Positions 1 through 9,438 are shown, counted from the first letter of the stretch. The stretch is 64,000 bases of DNA from Halobacteroidaceae bacterium (GCA_003554585.1 PWGV01000025.1:1-64000), one strand, 5' to 3'. The notes: generated from the letters alone by a model not told the origin. Program-made: numbers and translations.

Positions 1-72
1 ACAGCAGTTAAGCCCTCCAGCGCCCATGGTACTGCGGGAGAAATCCTGTGGGAGAGTAGGTCGCTGCCGGAT
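1..72 (+). rRNA. rrf: 5S ribosomal RNA, 3' end (partial, truncated by window start)
   Basis: Sequence 'cctccagcgcccatggtactgcgggagaaatcctgtgggagagtaggtcgctgccgg' matches the 3' half of bacterial 5S rRNA; followed by a terminator. Confidence 0.9.
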
Positions 73-84
73 ACTTTCTTCAAA

Positions 85-119
85 CCCCGTCTCCTTTAAG
101 GACGGGGTTATTTGTTTTT
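85..119 (+). terminator. Rho-independent terminator after rRNA operon
   Basis: ccccgtc...gacgggg hairpin followed by T-rich tract. Confidence 0.8.
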
Positions 120-211
120 CGCTAAAGTTTTAAAATTTGAAGGGGAAAAATTACAAAAGGTGAATCTTATAAGGGTAAAAAAAAATTCGTTGGTTGAGAG
201 GGTGAAAATGA

Positions 212-937
212 TTGATTTCAATAAAAGAACTTTCCAAAAGTTATAATCGTGGAGAAATTAAAGCAGTAGAAAATTTAAATCTTGAAGTAAAACCCGGAGA
301 AATTTTTGGCTTCCTTGGCCCCAATGGGGCCGGGAAAACGACGACTATTAAAATGATGGTAGGATTATTAAAGCCCGACCAGGGCTCAGTTTCTATTGGA
401 GGGTTTGATATAAAAAATGATCCTCTTGAAGTAAAGAAGAGGATAGGCTTTGTTCCCGATCAACCAGAAGTTTATGAAAAACTTACCGGTTTAGAATATC
501 TTGATTTTATGGCTGATACCTACGGGGTTTCCAGGGAAAAAAGACTGGAAAGAATGGAAGAGTTGCTGGAAAAATTCCAAATGGAAAATGCGGTTTTTGA
601 CCTGATTCAAAGCTATTCCCATGGAATGCGGCAAAAAATTATATTAATTGGATCTCTCCTGCATGATCCCGAAGTAATAATTATGGATGAACCCCTGACC
701 GGTCTTGACCCGAAATCCTCCCATGCTTTAAAAGAAATGATGAGAGAAAAATGCCAGGAAGGGAAAATAATGTTTTTTTCCACCCATGTCCTTGAAGTTG
801 CAGAGAAGTTTTGCCACCGGGTGGGAATAATTAATAAGGGAGAATTGATTGCCCTGGGAACTCTGGGAGAATTGCAGAATCAGGCTAAGAGAAAATCCTC
901 TTTAGAAAATATTTTCCTGGAGTTGACGAAATCATGA
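212..937 (+). CDS. ABC transporter ATP-binding protein
   Basis: Walker A GPNGAGKTT, signature YSHGMRQK, Walker B VIIMDEP; TTG start after gagaggg RBS. Confidence 0.92.
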   Translation: MISIKELSKSYNRGEIKAVENLNLEVKPGEIFGFLGPNGAGKTTTIKMMVGLLKPDQGSVSIGGFDIKNDPLEVKKRIGFVPDQPEVYEKLTGLEYLDFMADTYGVSREKRLERMEELLEKFQMENAVFDLIQSYSHGMRQKIILIGSLLHDPEVIIMDEPLTGLDPKSSHALKEMMREKCQEGKIMFFSTHVLEVAEKFCHRVGIINKGELIALGTLGELQNQAKRKSSLENIFLELTKS

Positions 938-2607
938 GGTGGGGCTGTTTTTGGAATCTTGTTAAATTGAATGTAAAAATAACCTTTGGACTTTCGGCCT
1001 GGTTATATTATTTCCGCAAAAAAGATCGTCGGTTTTGGGGAGGCCTGGGAATTTTTGCTGTGATTTTGATTTCTATAGCACCACTGTTTTATCTTTACCT
1101 CCGTCTTGTTCAGGAAACCACCCAGAGCCTTGCTGGAACAGGGATGGAAGGAGTTGTTATTACTTCGGGGGTAATTCTGGCTTCTATTCTTGTTTTAGTT
1201 TTAGGAATTGCTTATGTTATATCAGCTTTTTATTTCGCCAACGATCTTGATTTTATGGTCAGTCTTCCCTTTAGACCTGCGGAGATACTCGGGGGAAAAT
1301 ATGTCGGGGTTTTAGTTTCTGAATACCTAACTATTGCACCCTTTTTCATTCCTCCAGTTATAATATATGGTTTAAATGTAAGTGGAGGCTTTTTTTACTG
1401 GGTTTTTGCAATGGTAATTTTTCTGTTTTTACCTGTCATACCGCTGGTTTTTGCTTCCCTGGGAGTCATGATTTTAATGTCTTTGACCAACCTGGGGCGG
1501 AGGAAAGATTTTTTAAGGTTTTTGGGGATGATTTTAATCCTAGTAATTGTCCTGGGGGCGAATTTCTACCTGACCCGGCTTCCCGAAGGACAGGAAATGG
1601 AATTCATAATGGGAATAATGGAAGATCCTGATGGTCTAATAGCCTTTACGGGTAGAGTTTACCCTCCTTCAATCTGGATAACTCGAGCCCTGGCAGGGCA
1701 AACCCTGGGGTTGCGTTTTGTCAATTTGCTCCTTTTTTCAGGGATTTCTATTCTTGGTTTTGCAGTTTTAATGATTGGAGCTGACCGTTTATTTTTCCAG
1801 GGGCTTATTGGTGGGCAAGAAGTTTCTGCGGGGAAAATAGTCAAACCCGGTTTACTGGAGAAGAAAATGAAGGCCAGGCATCCCATTGTTAGTATTGCAA
1901 TCAGGGAGATAAAAATTTTAATTCGGGTTCCCATTTATCTTTTTAACAGTGTTTTCATTTTGGTCATAGCACCAATTGCTTTATTTTTCCCTCTTTTAAT
2001 GGGAACCGGTGGGGTTAATGTTGATGAATATATTGGGGTGGTTGAACATGAATTATTAATACTGGGAGGGATAGGATTTTTTGGCCTAATGGCTCTTTTT
2101 GGGCCAGCGCTTTCCAGCTCAATATCCCGAGAGGGGAAGCTTTTCCGAATATCCCAGGTGATCCCTGTTCATCCGAATAAGCAAATCCTGGGGAAAATGC
2201 TTTCGGGTTTTTTGATTTCCCTTTTGGTTATCCCTCTTATTTTTCTCGCAGCAATTTTATATATTCCCTGGAGCCTTGGAGAAATAATATTAATTTCATT
2301 CCTTGGGATTTTACTTGCTTTTCCCCTGATGGGTTTCAGTTTGTTCCTGGATTTAATTAGGCCTTATTTTACCTGGCAAAACCCCCAGCAGGCAATAAAA
2401 CAGAACATGAATGTCCTTTTTTCCATGGTTGGAGGCTTTTTGTTTTTGGGGGCATTGGGCTGGGGAGCCTTTAAATTACTGGAAATCGGATTTAATCCCG
2501 GTTGGATTTATTTTTTGCTAGGGCTTTTTACCTTAATAATGGGAACTGTTATTATTGTTATTTTGTTTCGAGTTGCCCCGGATAGATATCAAAAAATCAG
2601 CCTGTAA
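934..2607 (+). CDS. ABC exporter permease, multi-TM
   Basis: Overlaps the ATPase gene by 4 nt; strongly hydrophobic, many TM segments. Confidence 0.85.
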   Translation: MRWGCFWNLVKLNVKITFGLSAWLYYFRKKDRRFWGGLGIFAVILISIAPLFYLYLRLVQETTQSLAGTGMEGVVITSGVILASILVLVLGIAYVISAFYFANDLDFMVSLPFRPAEILGGKYVGVLVSEYLTIAPFFIPPVIIYGLNVSGGFFYWVFAMVIFLFLPVIPLVFASLGVMILMSLTNLGRRKDFLRFLGMILILVIVLGANFYLTRLPEGQEMEFIMGIMEDPDGLIAFTGRVYPPSIWITRALAGQTLGLRFVNLLLFSGISILGFAVLMIGADRLFFQGLIGGQEVSAGKIVKPGLLEKKMKARHPIVSIAIREIKILIRVPIYLFNSVFILVIAPIALFFPLLMGTGGVNVDEYIGVVEHELLILGGIGFFGLMALFGPALSSSISREGKLFRISQVIPVHPNKQILGKMLSGFLISLLVIPLIFLAAILYIPWSLGEIILISFLGILLAFPLMGFSLFLDLIRPYFTWQNPQQAIKQNMNVLFSMVGGFLFLGALGWGAFKLLEIGFNPGWIYFLLGLFTLIMGTVIIVILFRVAPDRYQKISL

Positions 2608-2617
2608 AATGAGAGGG

Positions 2618-2647
2618 ATCCCGTAACTTGCGGGATTTCTTTTTTTT
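2618..2647 (+). terminator. Rho-independent terminator
   Basis: atcccgtaacttgcgggat followed by T-run. Confidence 0.75.
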
Positions 2648-2682
2648 GTGTTATTATTAAGTTCTGAAGGGAGGAAACAGTA

Positions 2683-3456
2683 GTGGGGGAAAACTTCTTG
2701 TATTTTCTGGGAACGGGAGGTTCCCGGCATGTTATGGCCGAACAATTACGGTCCACAGGTGGGACCTATTTTCAAATAAATGATGTGCGGGGCATTATTG
2801 ATCCCGGGCCAGGCGCTCTTGCCCAAATGGTAAAAGCAAGGCCCCTTCTCAAACCAGAAGATTTGTCCGCTGTTATTTTGAGCCATGGCCATATTGACCA
2901 CTGCAATGATGTTAATTTAATTATTGATTCCATGACTCGGGGCGGTCTTAAGAACAGGGGAACCTTATTTGCCCCGGGGGAAATATTAAATGGAAAAAAC
3001 CAGATTCTATTTAACTATTTAAAACCTTTTTTATTGGGTATAGAAAAACTTGAAACCCAAAAAAAATACTATCTTAATGGTCTTTCCTTTTCTACTTCGG
3101 GTCTTCATCAGCACGGGATGGAAACGTATGGATTTTCCTTCCATTCCGAGGAAGGGAAACTATCCTTTATTACTGATACTGCTTACTTTCCAGAGCTATT
3201 TGATTTTTATCAAAACTCCAGGTGGATTGTCGTTAATCTCGTTTTGGAAAGGAATTGTGGGAATGCTCAACACCTTGATATTAATGGGGTAAAGGAACTT
3301 TTAATCAGGCTAAAACCCGAAGTTGCAGTGATAACACATTTCGGAAAAACTATCCTGAGAAAAGGGCCTAAAAAGATTGCCTCCCGGTTAGAGAAGGAGA
3401 CGGGGATAAAAAAGGTTTTTGCACCGGAAGATGGAGATAGAATAAAACTTAACTAA
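2683..3456 (+). CDS. MBL-fold metallohydrolase
   Basis: HxHxDH motif 'SHGHIDHCND' and downstream His/Asp residues (ITDTAYF, VITHFG). Confidence 0.88.
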   Translation: MGENFLYFLGTGGSRHVMAEQLRSTGGTYFQINDVRGIIDPGPGALAQMVKARPLLKPEDLSAVILSHGHIDHCNDVNLIIDSMTRGGLKNRGTLFAPGEILNGKNQILFNYLKPFLLGIEKLETQKKYYLNGLSFSTSGLHQHGMETYGFSFHSEEGKLSFITDTAYFPELFDFYQNSRWIVVNLVLERNCGNAQHLDINGVKELLIRLKPEVAVITHFGKTILRKGPKKIASRLEKETGIKKVFAPEDGDRIKLN

Positions 3457-3499
3457 AAAATTAAGGGGAACAAAAGGGTAAGGGGTCAAACAAAAATTA

Positions 3500-3528
3500 T
3501 TGACCAGAAAGGCTTTTTCTGGTATATT
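3500..3528 (+). promoter_or_regulatory. Sigma-A type promoter of ribU leader
   Basis: TTGACC - 17 nt - TATATT. Confidence 0.75.
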
Positions 3529-3550
3529 AAGAAAAGAATTGAATAAGAAA

Positions 3551-3661
3551 GTCTTCAGGGCGGGGTGGAAGTCCCCACCGGTGGTATAGCCCACGAGCTC
3601 AAATAAGAGCTGACCCGGTGCAATTCCGGGGCCGACGGTGAAAGTCCGGACGGAAGAAGAC
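3551..3661 (+). promoter_or_regulatory. FMN riboswitch (RFN element)
   Basis: Conserved RFN sequence 'cagggcggggtggaagtccccaccggtggta...gagctgacccggtgcaattccggggccgacggtgaaagtccggacggaagaag'; P1 stem gtcttc/gaagac. Confidence 0.97.
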
Positions 3662-3675
3662 GATTTTTTATGCCG

Positions 3676-3704
3676 CCCTGGATGATGTCCAGGGTTATTT
3701 TTTT
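3676..3704 (+). terminator. Riboswitch-associated intrinsic terminator
   Basis: ccctgga-tga-tgtccaggg hairpin followed by ttattttttt. Confidence 0.85.
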
Positions 3705-3719
3705 AGGAGGTCTGCCAAG

Positions 3720-4259
3720 ATGAAAAAAGTAAACAAACTTGCATTGGGTGGAATTTTTAGTGGTATTTCTATTTTGCTGGCCATCTGGATCCATTTTCCG
3801 ATTATTCCTGGTGCTGGATTTTTGCTCTATGACCCCGCCGATATTCCGATTTTAATTGGTGGCTTTATGCTGGGTCCTGCAATAGGGGCGGCAATGGCTT
3901 TTGTAGTTTCAATAATTATGGCTGCTGTAACTGGCCAGGGTGGACCAATTGGGGCGATTATGCACTTTTTGTCAACAGGGACCCTTGTTATTGTTGCCAG
4001 CTATATTTATATGAATAATAAGACCAGGATTGGAGCCGTTCAGGGCTTAATTGCGGGAAGTATTGGAATGGTTATCATTATGGTAATAAGCAACCTGATT
4101 CTTACTCCAATCTATATGGGCGTTTCCCGCGAAGTTGTTATAGGGATGCTCTTGCCGGCAATAATCCCATTTAATCTACTAAAGGCAGGGATCAATTCTG
4201 TATTCACTTTTCTGATTTATAAAAAAGTAAGCAGTTTCTTTAAAAATATCGCTGAATAA
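3720..4259 (+). CDS. ribU: Riboflavin ECF transporter S component RibU
   Basis: ECF S-component-like 5-6 TM protein directly downstream of an FMN riboswitch. Confidence 0.85.
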   Translation: MKKVNKLALGGIFSGISILLAIWIHFPIIPGAGFLLYDPADIPILIGGFMLGPAIGAAMAFVVSIIMAAVTGQGGPIGAIMHFLSTGTLVIVASYIYMNNKTRIGAVQGLIAGSIGMVIIMVISNLILTPIYMGVSREVVIGMLLPAIIPFNLLKAGINSVFTFLIYKKVSSFFKNIAE

Positions 4260-4261
4260 AA

Positions 4262-4288
4262 AAACCCCGCCTTAATAGGTGGGGCTTT
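4262..4288. terminator. Hairpin between convergent genes (possibly bidirectional)
   Basis: ccccgccttaataggtgggg between two convergent stop codons; overlaps the stop of the minus-strand gene. Confidence 0.55.
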
Positions 4289-6299
4289 GGTATTCAAAAA
4301 GGAATAATCCTTTTTCTTGTGAGGCCAGGCCGAGGTATGGAGGGTATAAATCGATAATGGTGCTTCCTTCAACTTCCAGCCTGAATTCGGGAACTGGGTT
4401 GGCAGGAGAAAAAAGGGAGAAAAACTCAACTCCCTGTTCCCGGGACAAGGCAAGGAGCCTGCTATCATTAATAACAAGGCTGTTAGGTCCGGGATGTTCA
4501 AAATCCAGATTTCTTTTTTGTTCGATTACTTCGGGATTGGAGTAATCATAAATTTTTACCCGGCCCTTTTCCCCCGAAGCCATTCTTTGCGATAGGTAAA
4601 GGTGATTATTGTAATGTTTAATGTCCGAGGGTGGTTGGGTTAGTTCTATTTTTTTAATTTTTTTGGGGCTATGAGGTTCGGATATATCGTAAATCCCCAG
4701 GTAAGGTTCACCCGCGGCAAAAAGAAGATTACTATCTGGATCAATGTGAACATTATTGACAGTATCCCCCTGGGAAAATAGAAGCAGGTTGACAGGGGAA
4801 GAAGGGTCAATGCAGTCTACAATCCAGACGCCCCCACCACCTGCGGCAACAAAAGCCAGGTTTCTAAAAAGGACAATATCCTGAGTCCAGCCCTTTTTGT
4901 AATCAGGTTGATTATCGGGATAGGGAAAGGGTAGAAAACCTGCAAAAGCCATGTTCCCAGGTTCATTTTTGTTAACAGTTACCAATCCGATCCCACTGGC
5001 AATAAAAAGTTTATTCTCGAAAGCAAAAATTTTTTGCCCGATTCCCGGGACTTCAATCCAGTTTAATGGTTCCGGGGTATTTGGGTTTTGCTCATTTATC
5101 CTTAGTTCCCAGAGTCGCTCTATTCCGCTGGCAAAAAAGGCTCTTCCTTGAGCTATTGAGAGGGCTTCAAGTTTCTGGGGGTATTCAAGGTGGCCCGATT
5201 TTTCGACTCCCGGAAGGTCCTCAATATTTAACAACAAAACTCCATCAAATAGGGAAATAACCGTTGCTTTTTTGCTGGTTACATCAAGGAAATTTGGTTC
5301 GGGCCCCAGACTATTGGTAAAAGGGGTTTTAATAGAAATTTTTTCCTGGACTTCGGAGTTTTGTAGAAAATACAAGCCATTTTTCCCTGTTGCGATTATC
5401 CTTTCTTCATCCGATCTGACCGTATGGATAAACTCGTCGCCAAATTCTTCGGGGGGAACGGCTTTAATAAAGTTGATCCGGACGGGGTTGGAAATATCAT
5501 AGAGAACAAGGCCACCTTCGCCATCTGCAACATAAAGAATATTATCTGAAAGGGCCATATCTTTAATATGATTGCCTCTATTAATTGTTGCCAGGTGGCG
5601 CTGTTGGGGAGTAATTTGGTCTTCTTCCATTTCTTCAATTTCTTCGGGAAGAATAATTTCATCCTGGGGTTCTTCTTCTTCATCTAAATCAAGAATAACT
5701 TTTTCCATATCCAGTTCGGGTTCTTTTAAATCAATTACAAAAAGGTTGGTTGTAGCCAGTCCGTCAATCAGGAAGATTATGTTTTCGCGAAAAATTGCTT
5801 TCCAAACCGCTCCCTGAGCCTGGATAAAAATTTCTTCTTCAAGGGTTTCTTTATCCAGAACAAAGAGACCATCCAGACCTGCAGAAACAAAAAGCCGGCC
5901 GTCGGTTGCGGAAATATGCCAGATTTCCTTTGCTTCTGTCCAGTGCTTTAAAGGGTCAGTTTCGTTTTTTTCCCGGGAAAAAACATAAAGGCCCCCACCA
6001 CGAGTTCCAATAAAAAGGTGGTTTGAGCCTGTTTCGATTGAAGATATAGTTGCGGGGAGAGAATAATTTCCCGCATAGTTATAGGAATTAGCAGAAGAAA
6101 TTTCAAAAAATAAAACCTGGTTGCCGCTTCCCAAATAAATAAAGTCCCCTGCATCGTGGATAATCTGGGCCCTGGTAAAGGGCCAATACGATGATAGGGG
6201 TAAATCAAAGTCCATTTCTGTTATATTGCCTGCGGCCAGGGTTTGAGGAGCAAAAAATAAAAAAAGAAAAAAAATAAGGTAAGCAGCTTTTTTCTTCAT
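4272..6299 (-). CDS. Secreted LVIVD-repeat / beta-propeller protein of unknown function
   Basis: Track ORF extends to 6497, but MKKKAAYLIFFLFLFFAPQTLAAG (start 6299) is a Sec signal peptide; repeated 'LYVADGEGGLVLYDISNP', 'LFAAGEPYLGIYDISEPHSP', 'AFVAAGGGGVWIVDCIDPSSP'. Confidence 0.85.
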   Translation of the reverse strand: MKKKAAYLIFFLFLFFAPQTLAAGNITEMDFDLPLSSYWPFTRAQIIHDAGDFIYLGSGNQVLFFEISSANSYNYAGNYSLPATISSIETGSNHLFIGTRGGGLYVFSREKNETDPLKHWTEAKEIWHISATDGRLFVSAGLDGLFVLDKETLEEEIFIQAQGAVWKAIFRENIIFLIDGLATTNLFVIDLKEPELDMEKVILDLDEEEEPQDEIILPEEIEEMEEDQITPQQRHLATINRGNHIKDMALSDNILYVADGEGGLVLYDISNPVRINFIKAVPPEEFGDEFIHTVRSDEERIIATGKNGLYFLQNSEVQEKISIKTPFTNSLGPEPNFLDVTSKKATVISLFDGVLLLNIEDLPGVEKSGHLEYPQKLEALSIAQGRAFFASGIERLWELRINEQNPNTPEPLNWIEVPGIGQKIFAFENKLFIASGIGLVTVNKNEPGNMAFAGFLPFPYPDNQPDYKKGWTQDIVLFRNLAFVAAGGGGVWIVDCIDPSSPVNLLLFSQGDTVNNVHIDPDSNLLFAAGEPYLGIYDISEPHSPKKIKKIELTQPPSDIKHYNNHLYLSQRMASGEKGRVKIYDYSNPEVIEQKRNLDFEHPGPNSLVINDSRLLALSREQGVEFFSLFSPANPVPEFRLEVEGSTIIDLYPPYLGLASQEKGLFLFEYQSPTY

Positions 6300-6315
6300 C
6301 AGAGAGCCCCCTGAC

Positions 6316-6705
6316 TTAAGTTTCTTCGATACAGTCCGCGCAGGTTCCGAAGAAGTCGGCGTTATGGCCCAGAATTTGGTGGGGGGTTTTTCCTGAGAAA
6401 GTTCTGTCCAGTTCTTCCTGGTAGGAACCTTCAAGGTCATAAACCCTACTGCATTCAAGACAATGAAAATGATAATGTTGTTGGGGATTTCCGTCATAAC
6501 GCTTGAACTTATTATGGATATTGATTTCCTGAACTTCTCCTAAATCTCTTAGAACATTAAGATTACGATAAATTGTTCCCAGACTAACCTGCGGTATTTC
6601 TTCCCGAACTTCTAAATAAAGTTCCGAGGCTGCGGGATGGTCTTTTCTGCGTTTAAGAATATTCAATATAGTTTTTCGTTGCCTGGTCATCCTTTTCTGG
6701 GTCAT
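6316..6705 (-). CDS. Fur-family transcriptional regulator (PerR-like)
   Basis: RMTRQRKTILNIL, SLGTIYRNLNVL helix-turn-helix, HYHFHCLEC and CADC zinc motifs. Confidence 0.93.
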   Translation of the reverse strand: MTQKRMTRQRKTILNILKRRKDHPAASELYLEVREEIPQVSLGTIYRNLNVLRDLGEVQEINIHNKFKRYDGNPQQHYHFHCLECSRVYDLEGSYQEELDRTFSGKTPHQILGHNADFFGTCADCIEET

Positions 6706-6749
6706 TTTTAGGCCGGCACCTCCTCTGGAAAAGGCCTGGAGTAAGTTTT

Positions 6750-6778
6750 AAGTTAGCATAACCAAGGGAGAATGTCAA
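6750..6778 (-). promoter_or_regulatory. Promoter of Fur-family gene
   Basis: Reverse strand TTGACA - 17 nt - TAACTT. Confidence 0.5.
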
Positions 6779-6891
6779 GTTTGGACCATCCCTGGAGAAT
6801 TTACAGAAGGGAAAAGAAGGCATCTGAAACACTTTCGCTGAAGTAATTACAAAATAAATTCTATTAAAACTTTCTTTAATGGAGGGTAAAC

Positions 6892-7944
6892 ATGGCAAAA
6901 ATTGAACTAGGACTGATTTTTGGTGGAAAATCACTGGAGCACCCTATTTCTGTTATGTCCGCAAGGTCGATAGTTAACGCCGTTAATCCGGAAAAATATA
7001 ATGTTATCCCTATCCTCATTACTCCCCGGGGACAATGGCTGGGGCCAAAACCTGCCCAAGAACTCCTGGCAGGAATTGATTCTGTGGCCGGAGCAGAAGA
7101 AGTTTTTCTGGCCAACCGGAGGGGGAAACCCTGTCTGTGCTATTTAGATGGGAAAAAACCACCCATTTTCCTGGATGTAGCTTTTCCGGCCCTGCATGGG
7201 CCTTTTGGCGAAGATGGAACTATCCAGGGGTTGTTTGAAATGATTGGACTTCCCTATATTGGTTCGGGAGTCCTTGCCTCGGCTCTCGCCATGGACAAGG
7301 GTTATATGAAAGAGATTTTTACCCGGCACAATCTTCCCCAGACCGACTATTATATAGTAGAAAAAGAAAAGTGGGCGGAAAACCACCATTCCTGCGGGGA
7401 AAAAGCTGTAGAACGAATTGGCTTCCCTGCTTTTGTTAAACCTGCTGCTCTTGGTTCAAGTGTTGGGATCACAAAGGTAACTGATAGGGAGCAGCTCTTT
7501 TCTGCAATCGAAGGAGCTCTGGGGCTGGGGAAAAGGGCTCTGGTGGAGAGGTGTGTTTCCGGTAGGGAGTTTGAGTGCAGTGTTCTCGGAAATAGTAACC
7601 CTAAAGTTGCGGGCCCCGGAGAGGTTGTTTCCCGGAGAGAATTTTATGATTACCAGGCCAAATATACTGACGGAGAAGCAGACTTGATTTTCAATCCGGA
7701 TCTTTCCGAAAGGGAAAAGGAAAAATTCAAAGAACTTGCCCTGCTTGCTTTCCAGGTTCTGGGTTGCAAAGGCCTGGCCCGGGTTGATTTCTTTTTTACC
7801 CCTGCGGGGAAGATTTTAATAAATGAACTAAACACAATTCCGGGTTTTACCCAGTTCAGTATGTATCCCCAACTCTGGATTGAAGAAGGAATTGAGTACA
7901 GCGAATTAATTGACGAACTTGTTGCTCACGCGCTGAATACCTGA
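6892..7944 (+). CDS. ddl: D-alanine--D-alanine ligase
   Basis: GGKSLEHPISVMSA N-terminus, GPFGEDGTIQG, KPAALGSSVGI, ELNTIPGFT ATP-grasp motifs. Confidence 0.96.
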   Translation: MAKIELGLIFGGKSLEHPISVMSARSIVNAVNPEKYNVIPILITPRGQWLGPKPAQELLAGIDSVAGAEEVFLANRRGKPCLCYLDGKKPPIFLDVAFPALHGPFGEDGTIQGLFEMIGLPYIGSGVLASALAMDKGYMKEIFTRHNLPQTDYYIVEKEKWAENHHSCGEKAVERIGFPAFVKPAALGSSVGITKVTDREQLFSAIEGALGLGKRALVERCVSGREFECSVLGNSNPKVAGPGEVVSRREFYDYQAKYTDGEADLIFNPDLSEREKEKFKELALLAFQVLGCKGLARVDFFFTPAGKILINELNTIPGFTQFSMYPQLWIEEGIEYSELIDELVAHALNT

Positions 7945-7952
7945 CAAAAATT

Positions 7953-7980
7953 TTGAAAATTCGAACGTATGTGCTATAAT
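7953..7980 (+). promoter_or_regulatory. dinB promoter with possible LexA-like site in the spacer
   Basis: TTGAAA - 16 nt - TATAAT; spacer contains cgaacgtatgtgct. Confidence 0.65.
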
Positions 7981-7999
7981 ATTTACAGAGGAGGTATTC

Positions 8000-9181
8000 A
8001 TGGCGGGATTGAAGATTATCCATGTGGATATGGATGCCTTTTTCGCTGCAATTGAAATTAGAGACAATCCTGAACTGGAAGGGAAACCAGTAATAATCGG
8101 GGGGAGCAACCCACAAAAAAGAGGAGTTGTTTCCACTGCATCCTATGCAGCCCGCCGGTTTGGAGTTAAATCTGCAATGCCTTTGATCGAGGCATACCGG
8201 CGTTGCCCGGAGGGAATCTTTTTAGATGGAAATATGAGCAAATATGAAATGGTTTCCCGGGAATTGATGCAAATCCTTGCTTCTTTTACTCCCCTTGTTG
8301 AACCTTTATCTCTGGATGAGGCCTTTCTGGACATTTCTGGGTGTGAAGGTCTTTTTGGAACCCCCGAGGAAATAGCCCACAAAATAAAGAGAGAAATTAA
8401 AAATAAACTGGGTTTGGTTGCTTCCCTTGGGGTTGCACCAAACAAATTTCTGGCAAAACTTGCTTCTGATTTGGAAAAACCGGACGGCCTTGTAGTTATT
8501 CCTCCCGACCGGATCAGGGAGGTTCTTGATAATCTTCCGGTGGAGAGGTTGTGGGGAGTTGGAGAAAAAACTGCCTCTGTACTCAGGGAAAGAGGAATAA
8601 ATTTTATCGGCCAGGTTGCTCGCATGGAAATGAAATTTTTAGAAGCCCAGCTGGGAAACGCGGGGTGCTTGATCTGGCATTTAGCCCAGGGGATTGATGA
8701 TCGGCCCGTGGAACCGGAGCATGATATTAAATCCGTTGGTCGTGAAAACACCTTCCTGGAAGATATCTGCGACCTGAATTATCTGGAAGCAGTTCTCTGT
8801 TCTTTAGCTGAAGATGTTGGCAGAAGGCTTAGAAAGAAAGGCCTGGGGGGGAAAGTGGTAACTGTCAAGCTCCGGTTTAAAAGTTTTAAGACCATTACCC
8901 GGCGCAGAACTCTTCCAGAGAAAACCTGCTGGGGAACAGATATATACAAAGCAGGCAAAGAAATCCTTGCCAGGGAGGATTTGAAAGGATCCTATATCAG
9001 GCTGATCGGTATTTCAGTTTCAGGGCTGGGTAAAGTTAACAGTAATCAGCCGAAACTTTTTTCCTCTGATAAAAAGAAAAAAGAAGAGCAGATGACTGCA
9101 ACAATTGATAAATTGAAAAATAAATATGGAGATAAAATTATTGGTCCTGCTCGTCTTTTAGAATTGGATAAAGATAAATAA
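8000..9181 (+). CDS. dinB: DNA polymerase IV (Y-family)
   Basis: IIHVDMDAFFAAIEIRDNPELEGKPVIIGG and SLDEAFLDISG catalytic motifs. Confidence 0.96.
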   Translation: MAGLKIIHVDMDAFFAAIEIRDNPELEGKPVIIGGSNPQKRGVVSTASYAARRFGVKSAMPLIEAYRRCPEGIFLDGNMSKYEMVSRELMQILASFTPLVEPLSLDEAFLDISGCEGLFGTPEEIAHKIKREIKNKLGLVASLGVAPNKFLAKLASDLEKPDGLVVIPPDRIREVLDNLPVERLWGVGEKTASVLRERGINFIGQVARMEMKFLEAQLGNAGCLIWHLAQGIDDRPVEPEHDIKSVGRENTFLEDICDLNYLEAVLCSLAEDVGRRLRKKGLGGKVVTVKLRFKSFKTITRRRTLPEKTCWGTDIYKAGKEILAREDLKGSYIRLIGISVSGLGKVNSNQPKLFSSDKKKKEEQMTATIDKLKNKYGDKIIGPARLLELDKDK

Positions 9182-9195
9182 AAAAAATTTAAGTT

Positions 9196-9256
9196 AAACC
9201 GGGGAACACAAAGGTAGATAAATCATCTTCTGCCGGGTGGTTCCCGGTTTTTTTGT
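9196..9256 (+). terminator. Putative terminator after dinB
   Basis: aaccggggaac ... ggttcccggtt followed by tttttt; imperfect long-range stem. Confidence 0.5.
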
Positions 9257-9375
9257 TTTTCGAGAAGAGGCAAAAAATCTCTGCGAATTTAACCGGGCAA
9301 AAAAACAAAGAAAAAAAGTGACATTTTTTTGCTTTGAAAGAAGGAGAAATTCTGTGGGGGGAGAATATAGCAAAT

Positions 9376-9404
9376 AAGTGGTGCAAAGTGGTGGAAAGTG
9401 GGGG
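9376..9404 (+). promoter_or_regulatory. MraZ-box: three 10-bp direct repeats
   Basis: AAGTGGtgca AAGTGGtgga AAGTGGggga, 35 nt upstream of the mraZ start. Confidence 0.8.
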
Positions 9405-9438
9405 AGAAGGGTAAAAAAGGAAAAGGCGGTGGCTGAAA

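Noticed and set aside
6300-6497. N-terminal extension of the beta-propeller ORF (MTEIPNNIIIFIVLNAV...) in the supplied track
   Set aside because: It overlaps the Fur-family gene out of frame; a clear signal peptide start at 6299 makes the extension non-coding.
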